A stretch of DNA of 35,259 nucleotides from Magnetospirillum molischianum DSM 120 (GCF_000294655.1 NZ_CAHP01000022.1:30729-65987); one strand, 5' to 3'; positions 25,602 to 34,259 are shown, counted from the first letter of the stretch. Translations and numbers: made by a program. Notes: generated from the letters alone by a model not told the origin.

Positions 25602-25635
25602 ATAAGGGAGCCATCATGTTCGCTGGCTCCCTTAT
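25602..25635. terminator. Bidirectional intrinsic terminator between takM and takP
   Basis: ATAAGGGAGCC (25602-25612) pairs perfectly with GGCTCCCTTAT (25625-25635), an 11-pair stem over a 12-base loop. CTCTTTTC follows on the plus strand and TTCTTC on the minus strand. It sits between two convergent stops, so it should serve both. Confidence 0.85.
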
Positions 25636-25650
25636 CTCTTTTCGCGGTCG

Positions 25651-26739
25651 CTACTTCTTTGGGATTCCGTTCAGGACGAAATTATCAAAGCCGAATTCGG
25701 CGACGCGGAACCACGAACGCTGTTCCTCCAGGAAGGCGCTCCAATGCTCGAACACCTTCTTGAAGGCCGGATTGTGAGCGGCGTCTTCGGCGAAGGTTTC
25801 CTGCGACGCCTTGTAACAAGCCTGCATGATCTCCTTCGAGAATGGCCGCAGCTTGGCACCGTTGGCGACCAATCGCTTCAGCGCGGGAGGATTAAGCACG
25901 TCGTATTTCGCGCTCATATGCAGGTTGGCATCGGCGCAGGCGGATTCAAAGATCGCCTGATAGGCTTTAGGCAGCTTTTCCCACGCGGCGATGTTAACCA
26001 GCATCGTCACGGTCGGGCCACCTTCCCACCAACCGGGATAGTAGTAATAAGGTGCGACCTTGTGGAAGCCGAGCTTTTCGTCGTCGGCTGGGCCGACCCA
26101 TTCGGCACCATCGATGGTGCCTTTTTCCAGGGCCGGATAGACATCGCTTCCGGCCAATTGCTGGGGCACGACGCCCAGCTTGGTCAGCACCCGCCCGGCA
26201 TAACCGGCGATGCGGAATTTCAGTCCCTTCAGATCCTCGACAGTCTTGATCTCCTTGCGGAACCAGCCCCCCATCTGCGTTCCGGTATTGCCCGCAGGGA
26301 AGTTGATGACGTTATAGGAGCGGAAGAAATCGCGCATCAATTCCAGCCCGCCGCCCTGATACAGCCAGGCGTTTTGTTGACGGGTGTTGGTCCCGAACGG
26401 CATCGTCGATTCGAAGCCGAAGGTCGGATCCTTGCCGACATAGTAATAGCTGACGGTGTGGCCGCATTCGACGGTTCCGGCTTGGACGGTATCGAGAACC
26501 TGGAGGCCGGGGACCAGTTCACCCGCGGCAAAGCTGCGGATCTGGAATTTGCCATCGGTGGCTTCGGCTACCCGTCGGGTGATGTATTCGCCGGTGCCAA
26601 ACAGGGTTTCCAGACTTTTGGGAAAACTTGATGCCAGTCGCCATTTGATCTCGGGCTGGGTCTGGGCCAGCGCCGGGGCGGCCAAAGCGCTGGCCGCCGC
26701 GCCCAAGGTCGCAGTGGTCAGAAAAGTCCGTCGTTCCAT
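25651..26739 (-). CDS. takP: TRAP substrate-binding protein, TakP-like (2-oxo acids), Tat signal
   Basis: A 362-residue periplasmic solute-binding protein. It closely resembles TakP of Rhodobacter sphaeroides, which binds pyruvate and other 2-oxo acids with a sodium ion. Matching blocks are IKWRLASSFPKSL, AGELVPGLQ, TVECGHTVSYYYVGKDPTF, GNTGTQMGGWFRKEI, the AGYAGRVL arginine region, DGAEWVGPADDEKLGF and APYYYYPGWWEGGPTV. The leader ERRTFLT...ALAAPALA is a Tat signal with twin arginines at 3-4. ATG 26739 has GAGGAG seven bases upstream. The permease genes face it from the other strand, an unusual layout. Substrate class is likely, not proven. Confidence 0.9.
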   Translation of the reverse strand: MERRTFLTTATLGAAASALAAPALAQTQPEIKWRLASSFPKSLETLFGTGEYITRRVAEATDGKFQIRSFAAGELVPGLQVLDTVQAGTVECGHTVSYYYVGKDPTFGFESTMPFGTNTRQQNAWLYQGGGLELMRDFFRSYNVINFPAGNTGTQMGGWFRKEIKTVEDLKGLKFRIAGYAGRVLTKLGVVPQQLAGSDVYPALEKGTIDGAEWVGPADDEKLGFHKVAPYYYYPGWWEGGPTVTMLVNIAAWEKLPKAYQAIFESACADANLHMSAKYDVLNPPALKRLVANGAKLRPFSKEIMQACYKASQETFAEDAAHNPAFKKVFEHWSAFLEEQRSWFRVAEFGFDNFVLNGIPKK

Positions 26740-26874
26740 CGAACGTCTCCTCGATTTTGTCGTTCCGGGACAGAGCGGGTCACCCCGGTTCAAGCGGGCT
26801 CTATCCTACAGGATCGCGCGCGCTCCGCCAGCAGAGGCGCTTGACGGCCGGGGCGGCAGAGGACTATCACTGGT

Positions 26875-26932
26875 CCCCGTGGTGATTTGTCCGACCGGAT
26901 TGCGGCCACGTTAAAAAAACCGCTAAAGAGGT
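26875..26932 (+). promoter_or_regulatory. SAM-II riboswitch upstream of metZ
   Basis: P1 is CGTGG (26878-26882) with CCACG (26906-26910). The loop carries TGATTTG, then CCGACCGG and ATTGC. After P1 come TTAAAAAAA and CCGCTAAAGAGG (26920-26932), whose CCG can pair with loop CGG to close the pseudoknot. GTGGTGATTTG, TTGCGGCCACGTTAAA and CGCTAAAGA are the hallmarks of the SAM-II (metA) aptamer as I know it. The location before a sulfhydrylase gene in methionine synthesis is classical. It lies about 90 bases ahead of the metZ ATG. Confidence 0.88.
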
Positions 26933-26963
26933 CCTGCTCCGGTTTCGGAGCAACGGTGCCTCT
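26928..26963 (+). promoter_or_regulatory. Hairpin following the metZ riboswitch (possible expression platform)
   Basis: AGAGG at the aptamer's 3' end (about 26928-26932) is complementary to CCTCT at about 26959-26963. Between them GCTCCG-GTTT-CGGAGC forms a perfect six-pair stem. The outer pairing would use the same AAGAGG that ends the aptamer, so it could be exclusive with SAM binding. No T run follows. Complementarity is seen; the switching role is inference. Confidence 0.45.
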
Positions 26964-27023
26964 CAGTGCGGCCATTTGCCGGTCAGACCAGCAGATTGTG
27001 CATGCCTTAAGGAGGCAAGACCG

Positions 27024-28229
27024 ATGAGCGAACGACTTCCCACCGATCCGAAGAGCTGGAGCCCTCAGACTCGTGCCATCCGTTCCGGTTTGGCCCGGAC
27101 CGGGTTTCATGAAACCGCCGAGGCGTTATTCATGACCTCGGGCTATGTCTATGACAGCGCCCAGGAAGCGGAAGAGAGCTTCGACGGCACCCGCGAGCGG
27201 ATGGTCTATTCCCGTTTCCGTAATCCGACCGTGGCCGCGTTCGAGGATCGTCTGGCCGCGATCGAAGGTGCCGAAGCGTGCCGCGCCACGGCTTCGGGGA
27301 TGGCGGCGGTGCATGCCTCTCTGCTGTGCCAGTTGAAGGCAGGTGACCGGCTGGTGGCGTCGCGGTCGCTGTTTGGTTCGTCGCAATGGATCATCGACGA
27401 TCTTTTGCCCCGCTTTGGGGTCGAGCGCGAGTTCGTCGATTGCGGCGATCTTCCCGGCTGGGAACGGGCGTTGTCCCGTCCGACCGCGTGTGTCCTGATC
27501 GAGACACCATCGAATCCGACGCTGGAAATCATCGACATTCCGGCAGTGGCCGAGCTGACTCACCGCGCCGGAGGGCGGCTGGTGGTTGACAATGTTTTCG
27601 CCACCCCGGTTCTGCAAAGTCCGTTGGAACTCGGTGCCGACGTGGTGGTTTATTCCGCGACCAAGCATATCGATGGCCAGGGTCGTTGCCTGGGTGGCGC
27701 GGTTCTTGGCAGCGCCGAATTCTGCAACGACGTGCTGGGGCCGTATTTGCGTCATACTGGTCCGGCGATGTCGCCGTTCAATGCCTGGCTGCTATTGAAG
27801 GGGCTTGAGACGTTGGGCCTGCGCGTCGAGCGCCAGACCGCCAACGCCCTGGCGCTGGCTCAATTGCTTGACGGTCATCCCGCCGTCGCCCGTGCGCTCT
27901 ATCCGGCGCTGGCCAGCCATCCGCAGCACGATCTGGCGATGCGGCAGATGCGCGCGGGCGGAACGATGATCGCGTTGGAGCTGAAGGGCGGCAAGTCGGC
28001 GGCTTACCGGCTGCTCGATGCTCTTCATCTGATCGACATCTCGAACAATCTGGGCGATGCAAAAAGTCTGATCACCCATCCCTGGACCACCACCCACCAG
28101 CGCCTGTCCGTCGAGGACAAGCTGGCGATGGGGATCGGCGAGGGGATGTTGCGTCTCTCGGTTGGTCTCGAAGACATTGTTGATCTGACGGCCGATCTGG
28201 GGGCAGCTCTCGACGCCGCCCAGGGCTGA
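27024..28229 (+). CDS. metZ: O-succinylhomoserine sulfhydrylase
   Basis: A 401-residue PLP enzyme of the Cys/Met metabolism family that makes homocysteine from O-succinylhomoserine and sulfide. The PLP lysine is Lys214 in [11 protein letters not shown]; the aspartate for the pyridine nitrogen is in [10 protein letters not shown], and SGMAAV and YSRFRNPTV are the family's phosphate and substrate elements. KHIDGQGR favours MetZ over cystathionine gamma-synthase or MetY. ATG 27024 is chosen because AAGGAGG (27009-27015) precedes it by eight bases. The SAM-II riboswitch upstream fits a methionine-synthesis gene. Confidence 0.94.
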   Translation: MSERLPTDPKSWSPQTRAIRSGLARTGFHETAEALFMTSGYVYDSAQEAEESFDGTRERMVYSRFRNPTVAAFEDRLAAIEGAEACRATASGMAAVHASLLCQLKAGDRLVASRSLFGSSQWIIDDLLPRFGVEREFVDCGDLPGWERALSRPTACVLIETPSNPTLEIIDIPAVAELTHRAGGRLVVDNVFATPVLQSPLELGADVVVYSATKHIDGQGRCLGGAVLGSAEFCNDVLGPYLRHTGPAMSPFNAWLLLKGLETLGLRVERQTANALALAQLLDGHPAVARALYPALASHPQHDLAMRQMRAGGTMIALELKGGKSAAYRLLDALHLIDISNNLGDAKSLITHPWTTTHQRLSVEDKLAMGIGEGMLRLSVGLEDIVDLTADLGAALDAAQG

Positions 28230-28274
28230 CACCAATAAGGCTGGGTTGGAACCTGACAAAAGAATACACTGCAT

Positions 28275-28311
28275 GGGGGAAGTCGGAGGTCGGTGGCCAC
28301 CGTCTTCCCCC
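28275..28311 (+). other. GC-rich stem-loop in the metZ-apaG gap
   Basis: GGGGGAAG (28275-28282) pairs with CTTCCCCC (28304-28311). The enclosed CGGTGGCCACCG (28291-28302) is itself a perfect palindrome. No T run follows. It lies 37 bases before the apaG ATG. It might be a transcription pause or terminator of metZ, or a protein-binding palindrome. Confidence 0.4.
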
Positions 28312-28347
28312 GCTTGCCCCGTCCGGTTCGAGGAGGCTCCCCCCGCC

Positions 28348-28740
28348 ATGTACAGCCACACCACCCGCGACATCACGGTGACGGTTCGTCCGTTCTTTCT
28401 TGAAGAACAATCGGCCCCGGACGAGGGCCGTTATGTTTGGGCCTATCGTATCCGTATCGAGAATCTCGGTCTGAGTACCGTCCAACTGCTGAACCGCCAC
28501 TGGATCATCACCGATGCCACCGGATGCAGTCAGGAGGTAAGGGGATCGGGCGTCATCGGTGCGCAACCGGTGCTTCGCCCCGGCGAGAGTTTCGAATATA
28601 CCAGCGGCGCGCCTCTCACGACCCCGTCTGGGATCATGCATGGCAGCTACGAGATGGAAGGCGAGGGGGGCGAACGCTTCGAGATCGTCATTCCCGCCTT
28701 TTCGTTGGACAGTCCGCACGACCGCCCCAGCCTTAACTGA
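28348..28740 (+). CDS. apaG: ApaG-family protein (Co2+/Mg2+ efflux protein ApaG)
   Basis: A 130-residue single-domain DUF525/ApaG protein with an all-beta, fibronectin-III-like fold. It keeps [12 protein letters not shown], the [13 protein letters not shown] strand, [13 protein letters not shown], the glycine-rich [22 protein letters not shown] region (given in part) and MHGSYEM. The length is normal. ATG 28348 follows GAGGAGG with a longish spacer; an upstream in-frame start is not conserved. ApaG is historically linked to cobalt/magnesium resistance, but its molecular role is not settled. folE follows after 20 bases. Confidence 0.92.
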   Translation: MYSHTTRDITVTVRPFFLEEQSAPDEGRYVWAYRIRIENLGLSTVQLLNRHWIITDATGCSQEVRGSGVIGAQPVLRPGESFEYTSGAPLTTPSGIMHGSYEMEGEGGERFEIVIPAFSLDSPHDRPSLN

Positions 28741-28760
28741 TTGATCGGAGGCTTTCTCCC

Positions 28761-29402
28761 GTGACCGCTGACGATATCCCCCCGCGTCCGCTTTCCGGCG
28801 CTTGTCCCGTCGTTTCCGACCGTCCTTCCCGCGCCGAGGCCGAGGCGGCGGTTCGCACTCTGATCCGCTGGGCCGGTGACGATCCCGCGCGCGAAGGGCT
28901 GGTGGGCACTCCCGATCGGGTTGTGCGCGCTTATGAGGAATTTTTCTCGGGTTATGAACAGGACCCGGTCGATATTCTCCACCGGACCTTCGAAGAAACT
29001 GACGGCTATGACGAGGTGGTGCTGCTGCGCGACATCCGCCTCGAATCCCATTGCGAACATCATATGGTGCCGATTATCGGTGTCGCTCACGTTGCCTATC
29101 TGCCCGACCGGCGGGTGGTGGGAATTTCCAAGCTGGCCCGCGTCGTCGAGGTGTATGCCCGGCGCCTCCAGATTCAGGAAAAGCTGACGGCTCAAATCGC
29201 CAACACCATCAACGAGGTGTTGCAGCCGAAGGGGGTCGCGGTGGTGATTGAAGCCGCCCACCAATGCATGACGACGCGGGGCGTCCGCAAGGCCGGGGTG
29301 ACCATGGTCACCAGTCGGATGCTGGGCGTGTTTCGCGACGATTCCGAAACCCGGCGCGAGTTCATGGCGCTGATCCACAATCGGTGTGGCAGCGGAAGTT
29401 AG
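28761..29402 (+). CDS. folE: GTP cyclohydrolase I
   Basis: A 213-residue type IA enzyme that opens GTP to dihydroneopterin triphosphate, the first step of folate (and, where present, queuosine and pterin) synthesis. Zinc and catalytic residues are visible in [13 protein letters not shown] and in [11 protein letters not shown]; the [14 protein letters not shown] segment is also typical. GTG 28761 has GGAGG at 28747-28751 upstream. The gene follows apaG closely on the same strand. GluQ in this window needs queuosine, so the pathway link is real but loose. Confidence 0.96.
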   Translation: MTADDIPPRPLSGACPVVSDRPSRAEAEAAVRTLIRWAGDDPAREGLVGTPDRVVRAYEEFFSGYEQDPVDILHRTFEETDGYDEVVLLRDIRLESHCEHHMVPIIGVAHVAYLPDRRVVGISKLARVVEVYARRLQIQEKLTAQIANTINEVLQPKGVAVVIEAAHQCMTTRGVRKAGVTMVTSRMLGVFRDDSETRREFMALIHNRCGSGS

Positions 29403-29414
29403 GAATGGCGATCC

Positions 29415-29445
29415 CTTCCTCTCCCTCGTCCTGGGGGAGAGGAAG
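29415..29445. terminator. Perfect hairpin between convergent folE and the small exported-protein gene
   Basis: CTTCCTCTCCC (29415-29425) pairs perfectly with GGGAGAGGAAG (29435-29445), 11 pairs over a nine-base loop. It lies 13 bases after folE's stop. The run after it is purine-rich on the plus strand, so it is either an atypical terminator or a REP-like element. Confidence 0.55.
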
Positions 29446-29471
29446 AGAAAAGGATACGCAGAGGGTGGGTC

Positions 29472-29732
29472 TTACTTGTCCGCCTTCGGCACCGGAGTGT
29501 CCTCGACGCGGCCATATTTGGCATTAAGACGATCGTTGCAGCTGACTTGTGCCGCGCCGGTCAATGGTCCGCAATTCTCCTGCCAATCGTCGGCATAGGT
29601 GCCGGTGATGTGCAAAGAGGGACCGGCCGCCGTTGGGGCCGGGTCGGAACCGTGTTGACGCAGAGCCAACGCGGCGGTGATGGCGGCAATCAGGGCCAGG
29701 GCGATACCAATACGCAGAACGATCCGTTTCAT
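29472..29732 (-). CDS. Small exported protein of unknown function
   Basis: An 86-residue product starting at ATG 29732 with GAGGAG six bases upstream. The N-terminus KRIVLRIGIALALIAAITAALAL is a signal peptide or single anchor. A short mature part contains TYADDWQENCGPLTGAAQVSC with two cysteines eleven apart, likely a disulfide in the periplasm, and ends DTPVPKADK. I do not recognise a family. It follows ugd by 37 bases and so probably belongs to galU-ugd. A role in envelope polysaccharide is possible by position only. Confidence 0.75.
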   Translation of the reverse strand: MKRIVLRIGIALALIAAITAALALRQHGSDPAPTAAGPSLHITGTYADDWQENCGPLTGAAQVSCNDRLNAKYGRVEDTPVPKADK

Positions 29733-29769
29733 GGCGGCTCCTCGGCGAGGCGGCAAGGGACTGTCTCGG

Positions 29770-31077
29770 TTACACCCGGCCGATGCTGTAATACTCGAAC
29801 CCGAGTTCTTGCATCTCGGCAGGTTCGTAGACGTTGCGCAGATCGACGATGCGGGGGGCGGCCAGAAGGGTCTTGACCCGATCGAGATCGATGGCGCGGA
29901 ACTCATTCCACTCGGTGACGATGACGAGGCATTCCGCTCCCGGCAAGGTCGCGTAGGCATCGTCGCAGTAAATCACCTGAGACGGCAGCAGTTTCTTCGC
30001 TTCGCCCATCCCTTCGGGATCGAAGGTGCGGACGGTGGCGCCCGCCCCGATCAACCCGGCCACGATGTCGATTGAGGGGGAATCGCGCATGTCGTCGGTA
30101 TTGGGCTTGAAGGTCAGGCCCAGCACGGCGATGGCCTTGCCGGAAACCGAACCGCCGCAGGCAGCGACCACCCGGTCGGCCATGCTTTTTTTCCGCCGGT
30201 CGTTGACCGCGATCACTTGTTCGATGATCGACAGGGGCGAGTTGAAGTCACGGGCGGTTTGAACCAGGGCCAGCGTGTCCTTGGGGAAGCACGACCCGCC
30301 ATAGCCGGGACCAGGGTGAAGGAACTTCTTACCGATACGGCCGTCCAGCCCGATCCCCTTGGCGACGTCATGAACGTCGGCACCGACCTTCTCGCACAGA
30401 TCGGCGATTTCATTGATGAAGGAAATCTTGGTGGCGAGGAAGGTGTTCCCTGCGTACTTGATCAGTTCCGAGGTGCGGCGCGAGGTGAAGACGATCGGCG
30501 TCTCGATCAGGTAGAGCACCCGGTAAAGCTGCTTCATCACCTTGCGGGCGCGTTCGGATTCGGTGCCGATCACCACCCGGTCGGGGCGCAGGAAGTCGTT
30601 GATCGCCGACCCTTCGCGCAGGAATTCGGGGTTGGATACGACATCGAACTCGGCATCGGGGCGGCGTGCCCGGATAATCCGTTCAACCTCGTCGCCGGTG
30701 CTGACCGGCACCGTCGATTTGGTAACGATCACGGTATAGCCGTTCAGGGCGTCCGCGATTTCCTCGGCGGCGGCATAGACATAGGACAAATCGGCATGGC
30801 CGTCGCCGCGCCGCGATGGCGTGCCGACGGCGATGAAGACCGCATCGGCTTCGGCGACCGCCGATTTCAGATCGGTGGTGAAGGACAGGCGGTTCGCCTC
30901 GACATTGGCGGCGACCAGTTCGTCCAATCCCGGTTCGTAGATCGGCATCACGTTCTGACGCAGCAGGTCGATCTTGCGTGCATCTTTATCGACACAAACG
31001 ACCTGGATGCCGAATTCAGAGAAACAGGTTCCCGACACAAGCCCGACATAGCCGGTGCCGATCATTGCGATACGCAT
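29770..31077 (-). CDS. ugd: UDP-glucose 6-dehydrogenase
   Basis: A 435-residue NAD-dependent four-electron dehydrogenase turning UDP-glucose into UDP-glucuronate. The Rossmann start MIGTGYVGLVSG, the conserved VGTPSRRGDG and SNPEFLREG, and the catalytic Cys263 in GPGYGGSCFPKDT are present. LGLTFKPNTDDMRDSPS marks the C-terminal domain. It lies 23 bases after galU on the same strand, so substrate and product steps are co-encoded. The product feeds exopolysaccharide or lipopolysaccharide sugars. ATG 31077 has GGGGGG upstream. Confidence 0.96.
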   Translation of the reverse strand: MRIAMIGTGYVGLVSGTCFSEFGIQVVCVDKDARKIDLLRQNVMPIYEPGLDELVAANVEANRLSFTTDLKSAVAEADAVFIAVGTPSRRGDGHADLSYVYAAAEEIADALNGYTVIVTKSTVPVSTGDEVERIIRARRPDAEFDVVSNPEFLREGSAINDFLRPDRVVIGTESERARKVMKQLYRVLYLIETPIVFTSRRTSELIKYAGNTFLATKISFINEIADLCEKVGADVHDVAKGIGLDGRIGKKFLHPGPGYGGSCFPKDTLALVQTARDFNSPLSIIEQVIAVNDRRKKSMADRVVAACGGSVSGKAIAVLGLTFKPNTDDMRDSPSIDIVAGLIGAGATVRTFDPEGMGEAKKLLPSQVIYCDDAYATLPGAECLVIVTEWNEFRAIDLDRVKTLLAAPRIVDLRNVYEPAEMQELGFEYYSIGRV

Positions 31078-31100
31078 GATACGAAGACCCCCCTTGAGGA

Positions 31101-31973
31101 TCAGAACTGGAACGGGCGCAGGACCGAACGAACGGCGTCGCTAATATCCGGGCGGTCGAGGGCGAAAGCGACGTTGGCTTCAAGCCAGCCGACTTTGTCG
31201 CCGCAATCGTAGCGGTTGCCTTCGAAGCGCAGGCCGTGGAAGGGCACCGTCCCGATCGTCTGGCTGATCGCGTCGGTGAGCTGGATTTCGCCGCCTGCGC
31301 CCTTTTCCTTGCGGTCGAGCACTTCGAATACGACCGGGTGCAGGATATAGCGGCCGATGATCGACAGGGTGGATGGGGCCAATTCCGGCTCGGGCTTCTC
31401 AACCAGACCGCGCGCCTTGGCGATGCGGCCATTGTCGGTCTCGACATCGAGAATGCCATAGCGCTTGGTGTGCTCGCGCGGGACATCGGAAACGGCGACG
31501 ACATGACCACCGACTTCGGTGTGAACCGCGACCATCTGGCGCAGACACGGAGTCTTCGACAAAATCAGATCGTCGGGGAGCAGAACCGCGAACGGTTCGT
31601 CCTCGACCAGATCGCGGGCGCACCATACCGCGTGACCGAGACCCAGCGGCTCGCTCTGGCGGGTATAGGAAATCTGGCCTGATTTGGGCATCCAACTGGT
31701 GACCGCTTCGACCAGATCGAACTTACCGCGCTCCTTCAAGGTGCGTTCCAGCTCGGGAGCGTGATCGAAATGATCTTCCAGCGCGTTCTTGCCGCGCCCG
31801 GTGACGAAGATAAAGTGTTCGCACCCGGCGGCAGCGGCCTCTTCAACCGCATACTGAATTAGCGGCTTGTCGACCACCGGCAGCATTTCCTTGGGCATCG
31901 CCTTGGTAGCGGGCAGGAAACGGGTGCCCATGCCGCCAACGGGAAACACGGCCTTGCGCACATGACGAGCCAT
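31101..31973 (-). CDS. galU: UTP-glucose-1-phosphate uridylyltransferase
   Basis: A 290-residue nucleotidyltransferase making UDP-glucose. The active-site loop GGMGTRFLPATKAMPKEMLPVVDKP is present (seen from about residue 13), along with the later VEKPEPELAPSTLSIIGRY and the FEGNRYDCGDK stretch. ATG 31973 is chosen because AAGGAG lies about eight bases upstream; the frame continues upstream without conserved sequence. It is the first gene of galU-ugd. UDP-glucose also serves other envelope and storage pathways. Confidence 0.96.
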   Translation of the reverse strand: MARHVRKAVFPVGGMGTRFLPATKAMPKEMLPVVDKPLIQYAVEEAAAAGCEHFIFVTGRGKNALEDHFDHAPELERTLKERGKFDLVEAVTSWMPKSGQISYTRQSEPLGLGHAVWCARDLVEDEPFAVLLPDDLILSKTPCLRQMVAVHTEVGGHVVAVSDVPREHTKRYGILDVETDNGRIAKARGLVEKPEPELAPSTLSIIGRYILHPVVFEVLDRKEKGAGGEIQLTDAISQTIGTVPFHGLRFEGNRYDCGDKVGWLEANVAFALDRPDISDAVRSVLRPFQF

Positions 31974-32118
31974 CAACACCACTCCTTCGCGCCGAAATTG
32001 CCAGCTGGCCAGCGGGCGCGAGCCGCCAATTCCAGCCGCGCAGTTGTGACATGGCCGGTGATCGGACGCAATCGCGCGCTGAACCAACGCGCTCTGCGCC
32101 GAATGCAATGCCTCGGAT

Positions 32119-32150
32119 CGGTCGCGACCGTCATCCCGCCACAATCGGGA
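32119..32150. repeat. Palindrome and short stem in the P-type ATPase-galU gap
   Basis: CGGTCGCGACCG (32119-32130) is a perfect 12-base palindrome. TCCCG (32134-32138) pairs with CGGGA (32146-32150). They lie just beyond the ATPase stop on the minus strand and may end that transcript or precede the galU promoter. The remaining gap 31974-32118 shows nothing I can name. Confidence 0.4.
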
Positions 32151-32159
32151 CTGGGAGCC

Positions 32160-34259
32160 TCAGCGCCGCTCCGCGCGTAGCTTCCGGGTTCGCAGCGCGT
32201 TAAGCAGAATGCCGAGCGTGGTGCCGTTATGCAGGATCGCAGTCGAAATCGGTGACAGCATCCCCAGCGCCGCCGCCGACAGGATGCCGGTGTTCAGGCC
32301 GACGGTCAGGCGGTAATTGGTGGCGATCAGGTCCATTGCAGCTTTGGCGGCGGCCTTGGCATCGGCAACGCACTCGATATCGTCCTCCAGCAAGGCGACG
32401 TCGGCGGTCAGGCGGGCGATATCGGCCCCCTTCATCATTGCGATGCCGACATGAGCCCCGGCCAGGGCGGGGGCGTCGTTGATTCCGTCGCCAACAAACG
32501 CGATCCGCGCCCCCTGAGCGGCGAGCGAGTCGATGATGCGAGCCTTGTCCTCGGGCATCAATTCTGAATGGCACTCGTCCAGGCCCAGTTCGTCGGCCAG
32601 TTCGGTGGCACGGTCACGATGATCGCCGGTCAGCAGCAGGATGCGGCGGACTCCCAGGGCGCGCAGGCGGCGCAAGGTCGCGACGGTGGTGGGGCGCACC
32701 GAATCCTTCAACCCGATCACGCCCAGCAGCCGTCCGCCAAAGCCGATGAACAGTAGGGTTTTGCCGTCACGGTATAGTTGGTCGATGATCTCGGTCTGCG
32801 GGGTGATGTCGATGCCTTCGTCTTCCTGGACGAAATGGCGAGAGCCGACGACGATTCGCTTGCCGTCGATCACGCTGGCAACGCCATGGGCAACGATAAA
32901 CTGAACTTCCTGGTGATCGAAATGGCGATGATTCTCGGTGGCGCGGGCGGCGGTGACCACCGCCATCGCCAGCGGGTGGAAGTAATGTTCCTCGACCGAG
33001 GCGGCGAGGCAGATCAGATCGTCGGGGGTAAAGGTCGGGTCGAAGGCGATGGCGTCGGTCACCTGCAACAGGCCGGTGGTCAAGGTGCCGGTCTTGTCGA
33101 AGACAAAGGTATCGGCCTGGGCCAGTCGCTCCAGCGCACTGGCTCCCTTGACCAGGATGCCCGCCCGTGCCGCGCCGTACATCGCCGATTTGAACGCGAC
33201 CGGGGTGGCCAGCTTCAGGGCACAGGAATAGTCGGCTTGAAGCACGGAGGCGGCGCGCCGCCAGTCGCCGGACACCACGAAAGCGGCTCCGGCCAGTTTC
33301 AGCACCAGCGGGACCAGCCGGTCGGCCAGTCGCGACGCTTCCAACTGCGCTTCACTTTTGACCACCAGCGACTGCTCGACATAATCGGCAATGCGGGCGG
33401 CGGCGGTGCGGCGGCCGACCTGTTCGGCATAGATCGAGAGCCGTCCTTCTTCGACCAGGGTTCCAGACAAGACCAGAGAGCCGCGGCTTTTTTCGACCGA
33501 GACGCTTTCGCCCGTCATTGCTGCTTCGTTGACGGTAGCCTCTCCCGACAGCACCGTGCCATCGATCGGGATCACCGTGCCGGTGCCAACGACCACCGTA
33601 TCGCCGACGACGACTTCGGCGGCGGGGATCAACACCTCTTCGCCGTCCCGCATCACCCAGATTTCGTCGCTGGACGGGCGCAGCAGATGCTTCAGCAGAT
33701 CGTCGGAGCGGCGGGCGACCGAATGTTCGAGATGCTCGCCCAGCGCCAGCATGAACGTCGTGGTGTTGGCGGCGGTGTAGTCGGCCCGCGCCAGCGAGAT
33801 CGAGACCGCCATCGCTTCCAGGCCGTGCGAGGTCACCCCGTTCTCGGCGTAATCCTCGGCCCCGTGCCGCAGCAGCGGCAGGGCGGCGGCCAGTGCCACC
33901 GGCAGCCGCAATGGCGCGGGGAGCAGCGGCGTCATCAGCAAGGTCATCAGACTGGACCCCAGCCCGGAAGACGTCTTTGGCGCGGCGGCGGGAGCCGTTT
34001 CCGGCTGGACCGTTGGCAGCAAGGCGGCGACCGAGGCGCGTAACGCCTCGGCTCCGGTCTCGGCCGGGTCATAGGAAAGGATCAGCGAACGCGCAGCCGG
34101 ATTGATCCGTGCGGCGGTAACACCGTCCAGCTCGGAGACGGCCCGCACCAGCGGGGCGGTGGCGATCGGTCTGCCGTGCGACCGATAGCGCAGCCGAACC
34201 CGTCCCGGAACGCGGTGGACTACCTCCACCGCGTCAATCCAGCCGGCGTCCGGGATCAT
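32160..34259 (-). CDS. P1B-type metal ATPase with SCA motif (P1B-6/FezB-like)
   Basis: A 699-residue P-type ATPase. The N-terminal 80 residues look like a heavy-metal-associated fold (VHRVPGRVRLRY) but lack CxxC. Catalytic motifs are intact: TGES 249-252, DKTGT 388-392 with phosphorylated Asp388, HP 428-429 (P1B hallmark), TGD 544-546 and GDGIND 590-595. The metal-helix motif, CPC in copper and zinc pumps, is SCA (345-347) in DYSCALKLATP, followed by Pro353. I associate SCA with subgroup P1B-6, which includes FezB of ferrosomes. NY (648-649) and HNGTT (678 on) lie in the last helices. ATG overlaps the preceding small gene by four bases. Iron is the likely ion, by analogy. Confidence 0.85.
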   Translation of the reverse strand: MIPDAGWIDAVEVVHRVPGRVRLRYRSHGRPIATAPLVRAVSELDGVTAARINPAARSLILSYDPAETGAEALRASVAALLPTVQPETAPAAAPKTSSGLGSSLMTLLMTPLLPAPLRLPVALAAALPLLRHGAEDYAENGVTSHGLEAMAVSISLARADYTAANTTTFMLALGEHLEHSVARRSDDLLKHLLRPSSDEIWVMRDGEEVLIPAAEVVVGDTVVVGTGTVIPIDGTVLSGEATVNEAAMTGESVSVEKSRGSLVLSGTLVEEGRLSIYAEQVGRRTAAARIADYVEQSLVVKSEAQLEASRLADRLVPLVLKLAGAAFVVSGDWRRAASVLQADYSCALKLATPVAFKSAMYGAARAGILVKGASALERLAQADTFVFDKTGTLTTGLLQVTDAIAFDPTFTPDDLICLAASVEEHYFHPLAMAVVTAARATENHRHFDHQEVQFIVAHGVASVIDGKRIVVGSRHFVQEDEGIDITPQTEIIDQLYRDGKTLLFIGFGGRLLGVIGLKDSVRPTTVATLRRLRALGVRRILLLTGDHRDRATELADELGLDECHSELMPEDKARIIDSLAAQGARIAFVGDGINDAPALAGAHVGIAMMKGADIARLTADVALLEDDIECVADAKAAAKAAMDLIATNYRLTVGLNTGILSAAALGMLSPISTAILHNGTTLGILLNALRTRKLRAERR

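Noticed and set aside
32778-34043. A 421-codon plus-strand frame across the P-type ATPase
   Set aside because: It mirrors the ATPase gene, is rich in Gly, Arg and Gln without domain pattern, and has no ribosome site.
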